Source: Russula earlei (lineage: Eukaryota; Basidiomycota; Agaricomycetes; Russulales; Russulaceae). From it: a stretch of DNA of 64,000 nucleotides. Below the pieces are notes generated by a model. It searched no databases. It was not told the origin of the DNA and worked only from the letters and a program-made list of their open reading frames with translations. Position numbers and translations under genes: made by a program. Within the stretch, counting starts at the first letter, position 1; every line of letters begins with the position of its first letter. The DNA is taken from the NCBI GenBank assembly GCA_025769875.1, contig JAGFNK010000241.1:1-64000 (forward strand). The letters are read 5' to 3'. This document shows, one piece after another, positions 34,501-44,683 of the stretch.

Positions 34501-36625
34501 CACCCCCCATTACTGCGCTGAAGAAAGCTTATTGCGACTGAATCAGATAGCCCCTAAGTTCAACCCACAGGACCCCAAAATTGTGAACCTTAACATGTCC
34601 CTCACACCCTCACACAAAGCGAAAAACCTTGAAGCACGACAAACAAATGATGAAATAAGATTTGACCCTAGCATAGCATGCAACAACTCCCTAACTAGCG
34701 CCTTCTGAATCTTCACTGACCCGAATAAGACCAACCAACAACCAGCACAAAGAACACCCCTTGGGAATGCACACCTACAACACGACACCATCCGAGTATA
34801 CACTGACGGAGCCTGCCTCAACAACGGAAAAATGAATGCCCAGTGTGGCAGTGGGATATGGTTTGCACTGAACGATGAACGAAACACTGCCATAAAAATC
34901 CCTGGCCCACATCAATCCAACCAAGTTGGTGAAATAGTGGCCATCATAGCCACCATATCCATAATCCCACCTTTCCATCCAATAATCTTAATGACTGACT
35001 CAAAATATGTAATAGATGGACTGACCACCCACCTGAGCTCATGGGAAGACAATGGATGGATCAGCATTAAAAACGCCCCCTTCTTCAGAAGGGCAGCCTT
35101 CCTACTAAAATCTAGATCTGCTACAACAGACTTCCTCTGGGTCAAAGGACATGACGGCACACTGGGGAATGAGGAAAGCGACTGCCTTGCCAAACTAGGA
35201 GCTACTAAACCCAACATAGACCCTCTGACCCTATCCATCCCTGAGGAATTTGACCTCCAAGGGGTGAAACTAGCATCACTCACACAAACCATTGCTTACA
35301 AAGGAATAAGGGACCGCAAACCAAAAACCACATGTGCATCGACAGAAAGGAACCTACAAATCACCAGAGATGCCATTAAAACTTACAATGACACAATGGA
35401 AACGGATGAGTCAATATGGGAAAGCATATGGAAGAACTCCCTAAGAACCCGGATCAAGCACTTCCTACCCAAGGTATTACACGGCACTTACAAAATTGGC
35501 ACATACTGGGCCAACATCCCCAACCATGAACACCGCCAACTCTGCCCCACCTGCAGAGTTATGGAAACAATGGAACATATAATAATACAATGCGCAAGCC
35601 TACCCTCTAGGCTCATATGGACACTTGCATGAGAAATGTGGCCACACCAACTGAACCTATGGCCTGAAATCACCCTCGGCGCCATGATGGGCTGTGGAGC
35701 CCTATCCCCCCCAATTGTTAGGATTCTCTTGTTCTCCAACTGTCACCTGTTTTGCTGACTCATCTGTGATTACTCATATGTCCGCTTATTGATCTGGCTT
35801 AGTGATTGCTTAGTGATTGCTTACTGATTGCTTACCGATTGCTTACTGATCCTGATCAGTAAGAACTTACTCACTGCTTACTGATTCATGACAGATACTA
35901 GGAAAGAATGACTCACATGTGAGTCATTTCTAACATTCTTGAATTGCGCTTTCTGTATTTGGATACTACTGGCTCTCAGCTATGTGCACCCCGAGTTTCG
36001 TACGAATCGGATCAGCAGTTATCAGGATATAGTATAAATAGTCTGTGATACCAAGAAGTTGAGCCTTACGCTTGACTTACACTTTTAACAAGACAATCAT
36101 CTTGTCTATCGATCTAAACAAAATTGTAGTGCAGACTCTACCTGAAAGAGGCCCCTCTCTTTTCTACATCCAATCTTCCTGAGATAATATCAAAGGGTTT
36201 GAAGTCTAGTGCTTGAACTATATCAAGCAACTCTTTCACTAAAGAGTCGGTACTAAGATCTGACGGATCTTAACACCAATGACCGTAAACCTTGAAGTAG
36301 CAACTGGGAACATCCCCCCACAACCCCCCCCCAAAGGGACCAAATGCCTCTTACAAATACTAATATCAGAGGCCTCATATCTCATCTGGGTCCTTAGATG
36401 TGAAAGATGCATATAGGGCCAAATGCACACCACACATGAAGTGAAAACTAGGTGGGAAAACACCATCAACAAAAGACTAACAAATGACAAAATCACTGCA
36501 CTGATAATAAAATGAGACAAGAAATTCTGAACACTAGTTGAAAACACCTGGGAAGGGGTCCTTCTGAAAGAGATGGATCTCCCCCCTGACTGGCTCCAAA
36601 ACTGTGAGGTTTTAGTGGGTAGGAG
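31524..36625 (+). pseudogene. LINE ORF2: endonuclease, RT, RNase H
   Basis: Endonuclease motifs in order: ATLNMNSFA, ILALQETHLNEA, LNVYAPVN, MLGDFNVTKDAID, SRLDRIYTS and SDHWLTTIKY (all EEP landmarks; a frameshift near 32060). RT follows: SEIQNYCQITLQNMDYKLL, IIALDQEKAYDKVHHNYL, GVHQGDPLSCLLFNL and LFTDDTTMN, where the DD of the usual LFADDT is kept. RNase H: RVYTDGACLNNG (Asp), GEIVAI (Glu), MTDSKYVIDGL (Asp), GNEESDCLA (Asp). Then a zinc-binding CPTCRVMETMEHIIIQC. After the LTR-D insertion the conserved tail resumes: LISEASYLIWVLRCER, INKRLTNDKI, NTWEGVLLKEMDLPPDW and EVLVGRR. Frameshifts near 32060, 33200, 33790 and several stops show it is dead. Confidence 0.88.
35716..36275 (+). repeat. 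solo LTR-D in LINE 3' region
   Basis: 560 bp, TGTTAGGATTC...GATCTTAACA, with a perfect TSD CCAAT (35711-35715 and 36276-36280). It contains a run of imperfect TGATTGCTTA repeats (35800-35885) and a TATAAATA box near 36032. Only one copy in the window. Confidence 0.9.
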
Positions 36626-36787
36626 GCTGCCCTATGTACCTGAGTCCCACACTGACCTATCAGGCCATGCGTAAATGCATTTCCCCCTCACACCCAGTCT
36701 CCCGCACTGGCTTCAGCGCGTTAGATAGGGCTGATCTGCTTTCTCCCACTATCTAACACATATTCATAGTAATTAAATTTGTATTTA

Positions 36788-37203
36788 TTGCCATTTTCAG
36801 CGCACTTGGCGGAGTTTGAATTCCACCCAAATTGGCACAGAAAACCCTCTCAAACATGCGGGGCGAATATCTCCCTCAAAACAGCTTCGATTCACATAAA
36901 ACTTATTGTCCCTGAATCACCTGAATGAGGGCTAGGCAGCCCCATTGTTTTCATGAGATTTGAGTGAGAATTGGTGTAGCTGGACTCAAGCCACCTCCAC
37001 ATGTGTATTAGATGAATTACAACTCAAAATTGTGGTCTATATCTATTATTTCTCCCTCATGTTGTACCCATGGGCTGTCTTGAGGCAGCCCCATAGTGTT
37101 TTTGACTCAAGTGTTGTGGTGTGCAACATTGTTTCCAGTGCAATCGGAGTTGTGGCCAGCCACTCATCACCCCTCTCGCCTCTCCATTCCGACCATCCTT
37201 CTT
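36788..37203 (+). repeat. TIR element 1, left arm
   Basis: About 416 bp, inverted relative to 40399-40814, including the outer motif CAGCGCACTTGGCGGAG and the GGGCTAGGCAGCCCC mini-palindrome near 36930-36945. The innermost 70 bp (from about 37134) are not shared with element 2. Confidence 0.85.
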
Positions 37204-37719
37204 GTTTTTCACAGACAGAGAGGAGTGGGTTGCAAAGAGGGGTCCTATTCTGAACTCTTTCTACTACAGAGTAGTTAGGGTGTTTTTATATACAGGAGAG
37301 AGGTACTAGAGATGAAAGGCATGAAAGTGAATCAAGACTGGTTGAGATGGTTGAGGCAGTCATGAAAGGCTTGAGACATGAACACGTCGCGTGTGCAGGG
37401 TGTGGCATGCATGCATAGTCAGTGGCAAGGGCTGGGCAATGCGATTGAGGTCTCGATGTCACACATGAGGTGGCTTGTGGTGTGTGGCCAGTGGATGGCC
37501 TGGAACGAGAGGGAGGTGGCAAAGGATAGGAGGAGGCGTCATGTCCTATTGCATTTCCCACATGTCATTCCATGGCCAGCCATATGGCTACCTTACACCT
37601 CCCAGGGGCTTGAAACTTTGACTGTCCTCAGTCAAGCATCTGAATGCGAGTGTTTTGAGCCTTTTGCGTCTGAATTGAGGCGGCTGTCGTGGCTGCTTGT
37701 GCTGCAGAAGATGCGAAGG

Positions 37720-39170
37720 TGGTGATTGGTGATGGTGATGATGGAAGAGGCGAGGGCAATGGGAAACGGAGGCGATGGAGACGAGGGCGGCAGTGACGAG
37801 ATGGTGGCTGCGTGGCAGTGGTGTTGTCTTGTGGCAGTGGTGGCGTGGTTGTCTCCATTGCAGGTGGTGGCAGCAGGTGTGGATGAGGAGCAAAGGTGTA
37901 GGTGGTGAGTGTGAGTTTGTAGATAGAGACGTAGGTGGCAAGGACTTGAGAAAGAGGATGCGTGGGGTGGCTTGCACGGGGGTGGGATCTGTCGTCTTGT
38001 GGCGGTGGTGGCGGGGTCGTCTCTACTGCAGGTGTCGGCAGCAGACATGGGTGAGAGTGCGCGAACGGATGGGGAGGCGATGTGGGAGGCGGCGTGCGGT
38101 GTGCTGTTGGCATCAGCGACTGCTTCTCCTGCGGTGGCGGTGTGGCAGCGGCTTCTGCTCCTGTTGTGGCGTGTTGTGGCTAAGTTTGTGGCTGAGGCCT
38201 TCTTGGTCTTCTGGGGTGGTGCTGGTGGTGAGGGGTTGCGACGGTGCAGCGGTGCTGGTGTCGTGTGAAACTACTAAAGCGGCGGCTGAGACTGAGAAGG
38301 TGGTGGCAGACTGAGCTGGTGCAACAGTGGAGGCGGATGGGGTGGAGGCGACAACTGAGGGCGATGCAGGGGCGACGGTGGTGGTGGCTGACAAGGGTGT
38401 GGCAGCGGTGGCTTGTGAGACGGTGGTGGAGGTGGCGGCGTGTGGCGCTAAGATGTCGGTGGCTGAGGCTGAGGCTATGGTGGCGGCTGACGAGACTAAG
38501 GCAGCTAGCAAGGCTAAGAGCATGGTGGCGGTGGTTGACTGATCTCAAGCTGGGGCGACGGAGACAGCTGGAAAAACTAGGGGTGCGGTGGTGGCGGCTG
38601 AGACTGAGAAGGCTGAGGCTGAGGGCAGGGTGGAGACGGTGGCGGCTGGCGATGCTGGTGCTATGACGGACTGGGCTGAACTGACAAGTACGGGCGAGGC
38701 TAAGATGTAGACTGATGTGAAGTCAGCAGCTGGCATGACTGAGGCTACTGTGGTGATGGACGAGGCGATGGACGAGACTGAGGGTGACGAGATGACTGAG
38801 GGCGCAGGACTGGATGAGATGAAGGCAGGGGGTGGCAGACGAGGCTGCGAGGGCTGAAGTGGTGGGCGGTGCTAAAATGTCAGTGGGCATGGTTGAGATG
38901 GTGGTTGTGCATGGAGCTGAGACAGTGGCCATAGCAGGTGACACTGAGGGCATGGGAGCTGGTTGGGCAAAGACGGGGACAGTGGCGATAGGCAATGTCA
39001 TGGCTGAGGCTACGGCGGTGGGGACAGACGAGGTGGCAATGATGGCGAATGCGGGCGATGCTGGGACAGCGAGGGCAGGTGGAGCCGAGGCGATGATGGC
39101 CAGCGAGTTGAGGATGGAAGCAGTGAATGAGGTGACAGGAACGGCGGACAAGGTGGGAACCGCAGGGACG
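37720..39170 (-). other. GC-rich Ala/Ser/Thr/Pro-coding low-complexity region
   Basis: About 1.45 kb of degenerate GAGGCTGAGGC / GTGGCGGCTG-type repeats. The minus strand reads as successive frames dominated by Ala, Ser, Thr, Val and Pro, such as LAVPASPAFAIIATSSVP. It is in the same orientation as, and downstream of, the gag-like domain once LTR-E is removed. It may be the disordered linker of that polyprotein expanded by slippage. No domain recognised. Confidence 0.55.
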
Positions 39171-39175
39171 ATGGG

Positions 39176-39786
39176 TGTTGTAGTTTACCCCTTTTTTCCT
39201 CGGTTCGTCCATAAGTCTTTCTCCTTATTGTTTCCCTTTGTTATCTTTGTCTCCACGGTTATGGTTTCATCCCTTGATGGTGATCTCCTATTGTGTTTCA
39301 TCCATTGTGTTTCACTTATTGTGTTTCACCTATTGTCGAGTCACTTTGGCTATTGGTCTACCTTTATCTATTGTTCTGCTTATAGTACTGTACAGCCTCG
39401 CTACACACAGTATTTAAGCGCCTGTAGAAGCTGGGGAATGCCCCAAGCTTAGCTTTGTCTCATTCCCTGTCACATCCCCTGCCTTGTATACTCTCTCAAT
39501 CACAACTTGCTTGTGCTGGCCTACACTCTGCTTGATCTGAGCACACCTCAAGGAACCCTTGTGTTCCTCTTCCTCCTCTACCTCTCTCTCATCATCCTCC
39601 TCTTCTGTGAAACCAGAAGATCAACTCTGTCTGCGGACTGAGTCATTACCTGACTCAGCCTTGAGACGCTAAACCTTTGATTCAGTCTCTCTGAGCCGGC
39701 CCCCACTGAACCCTTGAGCCAAGTCACAGGAACTTGACCCCCATTGAACCCTGAGCTAACGCTCTTACGGCCATGATGCCGTTACA
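39176..39786 (+). repeat. solo LTR-E, copy 1 (inside TIR element 1)
   Basis: 611 bp, TGTTGTAGTTTACC...GATGCCGTTACA, with a perfect TSD ATGGG (39171-39175 and 39787-39791). A TATTTAAG TATA-like box lies near 39410. Highly similar to the copy at 57726-58315. Confidence 0.92.
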
Positions 39787-39899
39787 ATGGGCAAGGCAGG
39801 CGAGGCAGAGGTGATGGTGCACAATGTAGGGATGGAGGCTGGAGCAGGCATGGGCACAGGGTATGTGTAGTCATCTTCGTCTTTGTCTGCAGAGCAGAG

Positions 39900-40245
39900 T
39901 TGGTGTTCCCGCTGAATGTCACAGGGATGCTGAGAGAATATCTTGACTAGTGTGTTGAATACTTCTCAGAAATCGACAAAGTGCCTCTGCTGTTCATTTG
40001 GGCACCAGGGGCCGAGATGTTGGGAGACCATCCAGCGGTCATCTGGGTGGAGTCCGAGCCAGAATGACTTGTCGCAATCTTCATAGCACAGGCAGCACGC
40101 ATGGACAAGGGGACCGCAGATTGCCCTGAAACTCCGGTAGTATTTGTCTACGTCTTCCCGGTCACACATGCGGAGTCTTGACAAGGAGGTGATAAGGTCC
40201 TCCAGATCCCACTTGAGCTTGAGGTATTCTAACTGAGTCAGCATG
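39900..40245 (-). pseudogene. retrotransposon gag-like domain fragment
   Basis: The minus strand reads LTQLEYLKLKW, DREDVDKYYRSFRAICGPL, CDKSFWLGLHPDDRWMVSQH, FVDF, then a TGA at 39966, then EVFNTLVKIFSQ. This spacing (dimerising helices, YYR..F, FW.G.HPDDR, and a final ..VF helix) is that of the gag-like N-terminal domain in Agaricomycete retrotransposon polyproteins. The domain lacks its N-terminal ~100 residues, where the sequence meets the right TIR of element 1 (about 40400). It has one in-frame stop. It is either captured by the TIR element or an old insertion whose borders are gone. Confidence 0.6.
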
Positions 40246-40398
40246 CTGAAGGAGTGTGGCACGTGGTGAAGACAGATGGCAGGTTGATGCAGGCAGTGTG
40301 ACTGGTGCGGCTGCAACTGTGGGTGTGGAGGGCCAAATGCGAGTTGGAAGGCAGTGGTGTGACTGATGTGGCTGAGACAGCAGGTGTGGTGGGAATGA

Positions 40399-40814
40399 GG
40401 GCAAAGGATGGTCAGATGGAGAGGTGAGAGGGGCAATGAGTGGCTGGCCGTCACTCCGATCACACTGAAAACAATGTTACACACCACAACACTTGAGTCA
40501 AAAACACTATGGGGCTGCCTCAAGAAAGCCCATGGGTACAACATGAGGGAAAAATAATGGATATAGACCATGATTTTGAGTTGTAATTCATCTAATACAC
40601 ATGTGGAGGTGGCTTGAGTCCAGCTCCACCAATTCTCACTCAAATCTCATGAAAACAATGGGGCTGCCTAGCCCTCATTCAGGCGATTCAGGGACAATAA
40701 ATTTCATATGAATTGAAGCTCTTTTGAGGGAGATATTTATCCTGCATGTTTGAGGGGGTTTCTGTGCCGATTAGGGTGGAATTCAAGCTCCGCCAAGTGC
40801 ACTGAAAACGGCAA
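40399..40814 (-). repeat. TIR element 1, right arm
   Basis: The inverted partner of 36788-37203. Read on the minus strand it gives long spurious frames that run on into the gag-like ORF; these are fusions, not a native gene start. Confidence 0.85.
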
Positions 40815-41158
40815 TAATTACAAGAATATGACACTCTCCAAAAAAAAAAAAAAAATGCAATCCAGGTTGTGATGCAACCACATGATATGCAGACAGAGAC
40901 AAACAATTTGTAATGGATTTTACCATTTTAGGAAAGTCAGTGTGGGGGAGAGTAAGGGGACTTATACCTGTGCAGGTTTGCAAACCCTTGCCATAAATTT
41001 TGACTGATTGCATGGTCACCTGCCAAGCCTGACAAGTTCCTGGGCAACTACTGTGTATAATACATGTTGGGGAGGACTACCCAAATCAAAGCCTGACCAA
41101 TAAAAAACCCCGGACGAGTATTGACCCTAACAGTGACGGCTCGTACCTACCTAGCTAC

Positions 41159-44100
41159 CTAGCTTCTCCAATACTGTGCGATGTCATGGAACCGATCAAC
41201 TACCTTCGTGAAATAAGACGTCTCATTCAAGAGTGTTTCGAAGTGCTTCATCGCCTCTTCCTCCGTAAGATCTAGTAAGAATTTCTCCTGCAACAATTCA
41301 TGCACGTTTCTGCCCTTGATGTCTGGGATATTTGCATCGACCATGAGGGTAACGAGGTTGAGAATAAGATTTGCACTCTGCCGAAGGATACTGAACGCGG
41401 TAAAGCAGAAGTTCGTGAAGCGCGCATAGTGCTGCGACTGTACACCGCCCATGCCGTCAACCATCTCTTTGCAAACCTTTACAGCTGGGGGATACAGCTT
41501 CGGATCATGCCCAAGTATGTACCCAAAGTCGACGTGGAAGAAATGACCTGATGGAGCGTTTCGTTCAAAAGACTCTTAACGACCGCAAATTGGGGCTTAC
41601 CATCCGGAGCGACGAGTAAATTATCCAGATGACGGTCGCCGACGCCAAGCAAATATGTGACGACGCAATACCCCCGCTGAACATAGAAAAATGAAGAATA
41701 AATGTAAGAGGTAAGCTATCAGGCTTACCGCAACTGCGAACGAATGCGTCAATGACGTTCGGGTCGACCCCATATGTCCCAACACTACCCTCATCGGGGT
41801 AATGCGCGCGCATATAGTTCAAGAGCGTCCCGTTTTCACTTACGATGTTGGCGATCGTTTTACTTGGGACGAATTGCATCATGCCTTGCTGAGGCCCTGT
41901 GGCGAGTACCGGATAAGGCGTCAACTTCACATCAAGGTTCTCTTGTCGGAGCAGTCGATCCATAAGAGTGAAAAGCTGGATGACAAGCTGGTCCTGACGC
42001 AAGTCGTCCCCGTCCTTGAAGATAATGGGATACTCCGATCCGTCGGAACAGATGAAATACAGCAAGAGTGGAGACAAGTTGGACTTGAAGATTGACGCTT
42101 TTTCGGGAATAATGCCCACCACTTCGATACTTCCGTTGAGCGGAAGAGGAAGAGGTGTTATCGAAAGAAGGTTATTCCTCGAGTCGGCAAGGAAGGAACG
42201 CAGTTTCTCGATTCTCTTTGGCCGCGGCTCCTTCTGATTACTAAATTCTTTGGCACGTTTCGCTAGTGAGGCAACCAGCTCCGCCTGACGGCCAAGAAGT
42301 TCTCTACGCTCCTTGCCGTTCTCGGACTACAGAATACATATGAGCACAGTTTGATTAAACTGAGTAGGCAGTGTACCTCTTGTAACTGTTTTAAGAATTG
42401 GAAGATGACCTTACCGTATTTCTTACCCATCAAGCGATCCTCCAAAGCAACCTCTACGGTCAAATACCAATACAACCTATATCCAAGAACGTGGTTTTTC
42501 ACAGCGCGGGTAACCAAGAACTCCGCAAGACCGCTGTCATCGTATGATACAGCGCTTGTGGTCGAACGCGATGATCTTGCGTCGCTGGCGGAGCTCTCGA
42601 ATTTGAGGGCTTGAACCAGCTGCAAAAGGTATAACATAAGTTCCTAAACAGGGTAAGTAGGAACTCATGCCACAGTACAAGAGGTAACTCTCACTTCATC
42701 GTCTGCTCTCGCCAGCTGCTTGACGGCAAAAGCCCGAACTCGTGAATCAACAATACCAGGGCCGAGGAGCTCTAAAGCGTCATCGGTATCTATCTCAGTC
42801 CACATAGGAAGCAGCTCTTCGACAGCCTGTTTCACCTCCATAGGGTCTCGCCATGTCACCGATTTCACAAACTTTGTAAGACCACGTTTGTCGCGTGCGA
42901 GGTAAAAGCGGTATTTCCAGACCAGATCTTTTTCCTCTGATGTTAGGATTCGGCTTGGCGCGTAGTTCAAGATGACCTAAACGACCCGGCCATATTTCAG
43001 TTGATGCGAATCCTCAGCAAGACGGAGCGCACCCCAAGCTCATCTCGCAATTTCGTGTTGGGCTTCAGCTCACGGTCATAGGGGCTGCTGCGATGACTAC
43101 GCACGAGGCGACGGTGCTTATCCTCGACGGGATTATCACGCGGGATGTCGGGATCCATAACGGCCCACATAGTCAGGTCGGTGTGAAACGATGCGGGAAG
43201 CAATGGGGGACCTTGGGAATGCGTAGTAGGTGGTGATAGCGATGGCTGGGAGGCCGAAGACACGGTTTCCTGAATGCCAAAAAGTCAAGCGATGACAGCC
43301 GAATAAATGCACAGAAAGGGACTCCACCAGCTCGCTAAAGATAACAGGGAAGTCGAAGCGAGGTAAATCGATATATAGATAGAGATTGTTCGATTTTTCG
43401 GCCTCTTCCTTCACTACAGTTAGCAATGTACACAACACGAAACGGTATGCGGGTACCTACTGCATGGATCTCCGACATCCTCCGGAAAACCAATTTGTCG
43501 AGCCACTCAGATTTGGGCATATCACCTCGTTCGTGCTTCTTCACAAGCTAAAATGCACCTCAGTTCTTCAGCCTCGGGGAGCAGGGGAAAGTTTCACCTT
43601 TTCCAACCTCCCCATCTCATCTCTGACACCTGATTTGCTCGGCGTCGTAGTTTCCACACTCCCATCAGCTTCCTTACCCGACCACAACAACATTCGATGC
43701 TTCCCTCTTCGCAGCGTCCTGCCGACTCCAATTATTGATCATCAACCAGTATTAACCCGGAGAACACACCATTTCTTACTGAACAGTCGAAAAGTCGTGC
43801 CACCCACGGGCGTCGCTGCACGAGGCCCTGCTATATCCCATACGGTGAACGTGATCTGAGAGCTCAGCGGAAGGTCGCAGTAGCGGATCGGTAAAGTGAT
43901 CCACTCGTTCCACCTGGTAAGAAGAGTTGGCTTGGAAATTCGATGATAGAGACTACAGTGGAATGCTGACGTATAACTACTCTTGAATGTCTTATAGGAT
44001 GTCCGGAATGGAATGGTGAGGGGTTTATTATCGGCGAGGAGCTGGCAAGTGACAAAAAGATCTGAGGGCGAGCTTCTTATGATGTAAGGAACCTTTGGAT

Positions 44101-44350
44101 GGCTAGAGGACAATTTGGTGACGGGGCGTACGGGGATTGAACACCATGGAAGCGCAGTTCTGGTTTTTCGATAAGCTCTGTGAAAGGTCGGGGTTGACGC
44201 ACGCCTTCTAGCTGAGATCTATCTTCAAGGTCAACACACGGCAAGAACCCGAATATAAGCGTAATCCGACACCGACATTCGAAAAGTGACCGGAACTTTG
44301 AGATCGCAGGAGCGTCCGAAAGTAAAATCTTCCTTGTTATCCTTGTCCAT
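41159..44350 (-). CDS. VPS34: class III phosphatidylinositol 3-kinase Vps34
   Basis: Makes phosphatidylinositol 3-phosphate on endosome, vacuole and autophagosome membranes, working with Vps15 and Vps30/Beclin-type subunits. I place the start at the ATG 44348-44350 ([17 protein letters not shown]) and the stop TAG at 41159-41161. About 830 residues over about 13 exons joined by 43-70 bp GT-AG introns. An N-terminal C2 domain ([45 protein letters not shown]). A helical PIK domain ([17 protein letters not shown] ... [19 protein letters not shown]). A kinase domain from [18 protein letters not shown] with the ATP-binding Lys region [15 protein letters not shown], catalytic loop [13 protein letters not shown], metal-binding HVDFGYILG, and the C-terminal membrane-active helix ending [11 protein letters not shown]. 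No disabling change seen. It shares a 333 bp upstream region with STT3. Confidence 0.95.
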
Positions 44351-44683
44351 CTGAAGATAGAAAGGAGGGGAGACGACACGACTGAGCTGTAGCTGATTGA
44401 TAATCACGACCAAGTAAGTCGCGCCATCTCTCGGGACTCACTCTGTACTCTATTCAATACCGCTACACGAAAAGAGGTATTCAAAAACTACACTGATTTC
44501 CCTGTCCTTGAAGGATGTTCGTTCGCTGTGCCCATCGACAAAGTACTGTACAGACATAATTCACGACAAGGCTCTCGTCCGTCCGGGACGTACATGATCA
44601 CGGTCTCGGTTTGCATGGCTGATGTAATCAACTGACACGTACATGTGCACGGTCCAACACTTTCGTGTCTAGTCCCAGCGGCC
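44351..44683. promoter_or_regulatory. shared divergent promoter of VPS34 and STT3
   Basis: 333 bp separate the two start codons, transcribed away from each other. No clear TATA box is seen at standard spacing for either gene. Both 5' leaders and both promoters must fit here. Upstream ATGs (for example an in-frame one at 44645 for STT3) leave the exact starts uncertain. Confidence 0.6.

Larger units (their letters stand above)
28960..36640 (+). mobile_element. LINE (non-LTR retrotransposon) with RNase H, decayed
   Basis: Two successive plus-strand ORF regions: an ORF1 ending in a CCHC knuckle (29318-31092) and an ORF2 with AP-like endonuclease, reverse transcriptase, RNase H, a C-terminal CCHC-like zinc motif and a conserved tail (31524-36625). 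This architecture matches the Tad1-like clade of fungal LINEs (inference on clade). A solo LTR-D interrupts the 3' part (35716-36275). About 7.1 kb without it. The 5' end is approximate. No poly-A tail or TSD was found at the 3' end near 36640. Confidence 0.85.
36788..40814. mobile_element. TIR element 1 (TA-flanked, 4.0 kb)
   Basis: Inverted ends of about 416 bp (36788-37203 and 40399-40814), starting TTGCCATTTTCAGCGCAC / ending GTGCACTGAAAACGGCAA, flanked by TA (36786-36787 and 40815-40816). The terminal ~345 bp are shared with TIR element 2 (54651-60305). No transposase is found inside. Instead the minus strand carries a gag-like segment (39900-40245) and a long Ala/Ser/Thr/Pro-coding, GC-rich region (37720-39170), with a solo LTR-E between them. 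It is a non-autonomous or chimeric relative of element 2. TA target choice and family resemblance suggest mobilisation by a Tc1/mariner-type transposase (inference). Confidence 0.82.

Noticed and set aside
32146..35292. Long minus-strand ORFs under the LINE
   Set aside because: Antisense to endonuclease, RT and RNase H motifs; low-complexity Cys/Ser/Val composition arising from the complementary strand.
35790..35885. CRISPR-like regular TGATTGCTTA repeats
   Set aside because: Short, imperfect, directly adjacent units without unique spacers, inside a eukaryotic solo LTR.
38113..39452. Several overlapping ORFs over 100 codons on both strands
   Set aside because: The GC-rich degenerate repeats open all frames; residue composition is Arg/Trp- or Ala/Ser-rich by codon repetition, with no domain. 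Kept only as a low-complexity region.
39966..40643. Long minus-strand ORF of 225 codons running from the TIR into the gag-like domain
   Set aside because: The first half is translated TIR sequence that also occurs in the other arm and in element 2; only the last part has gag-like motifs, so the ORF is a chance fusion rather than a gene start.
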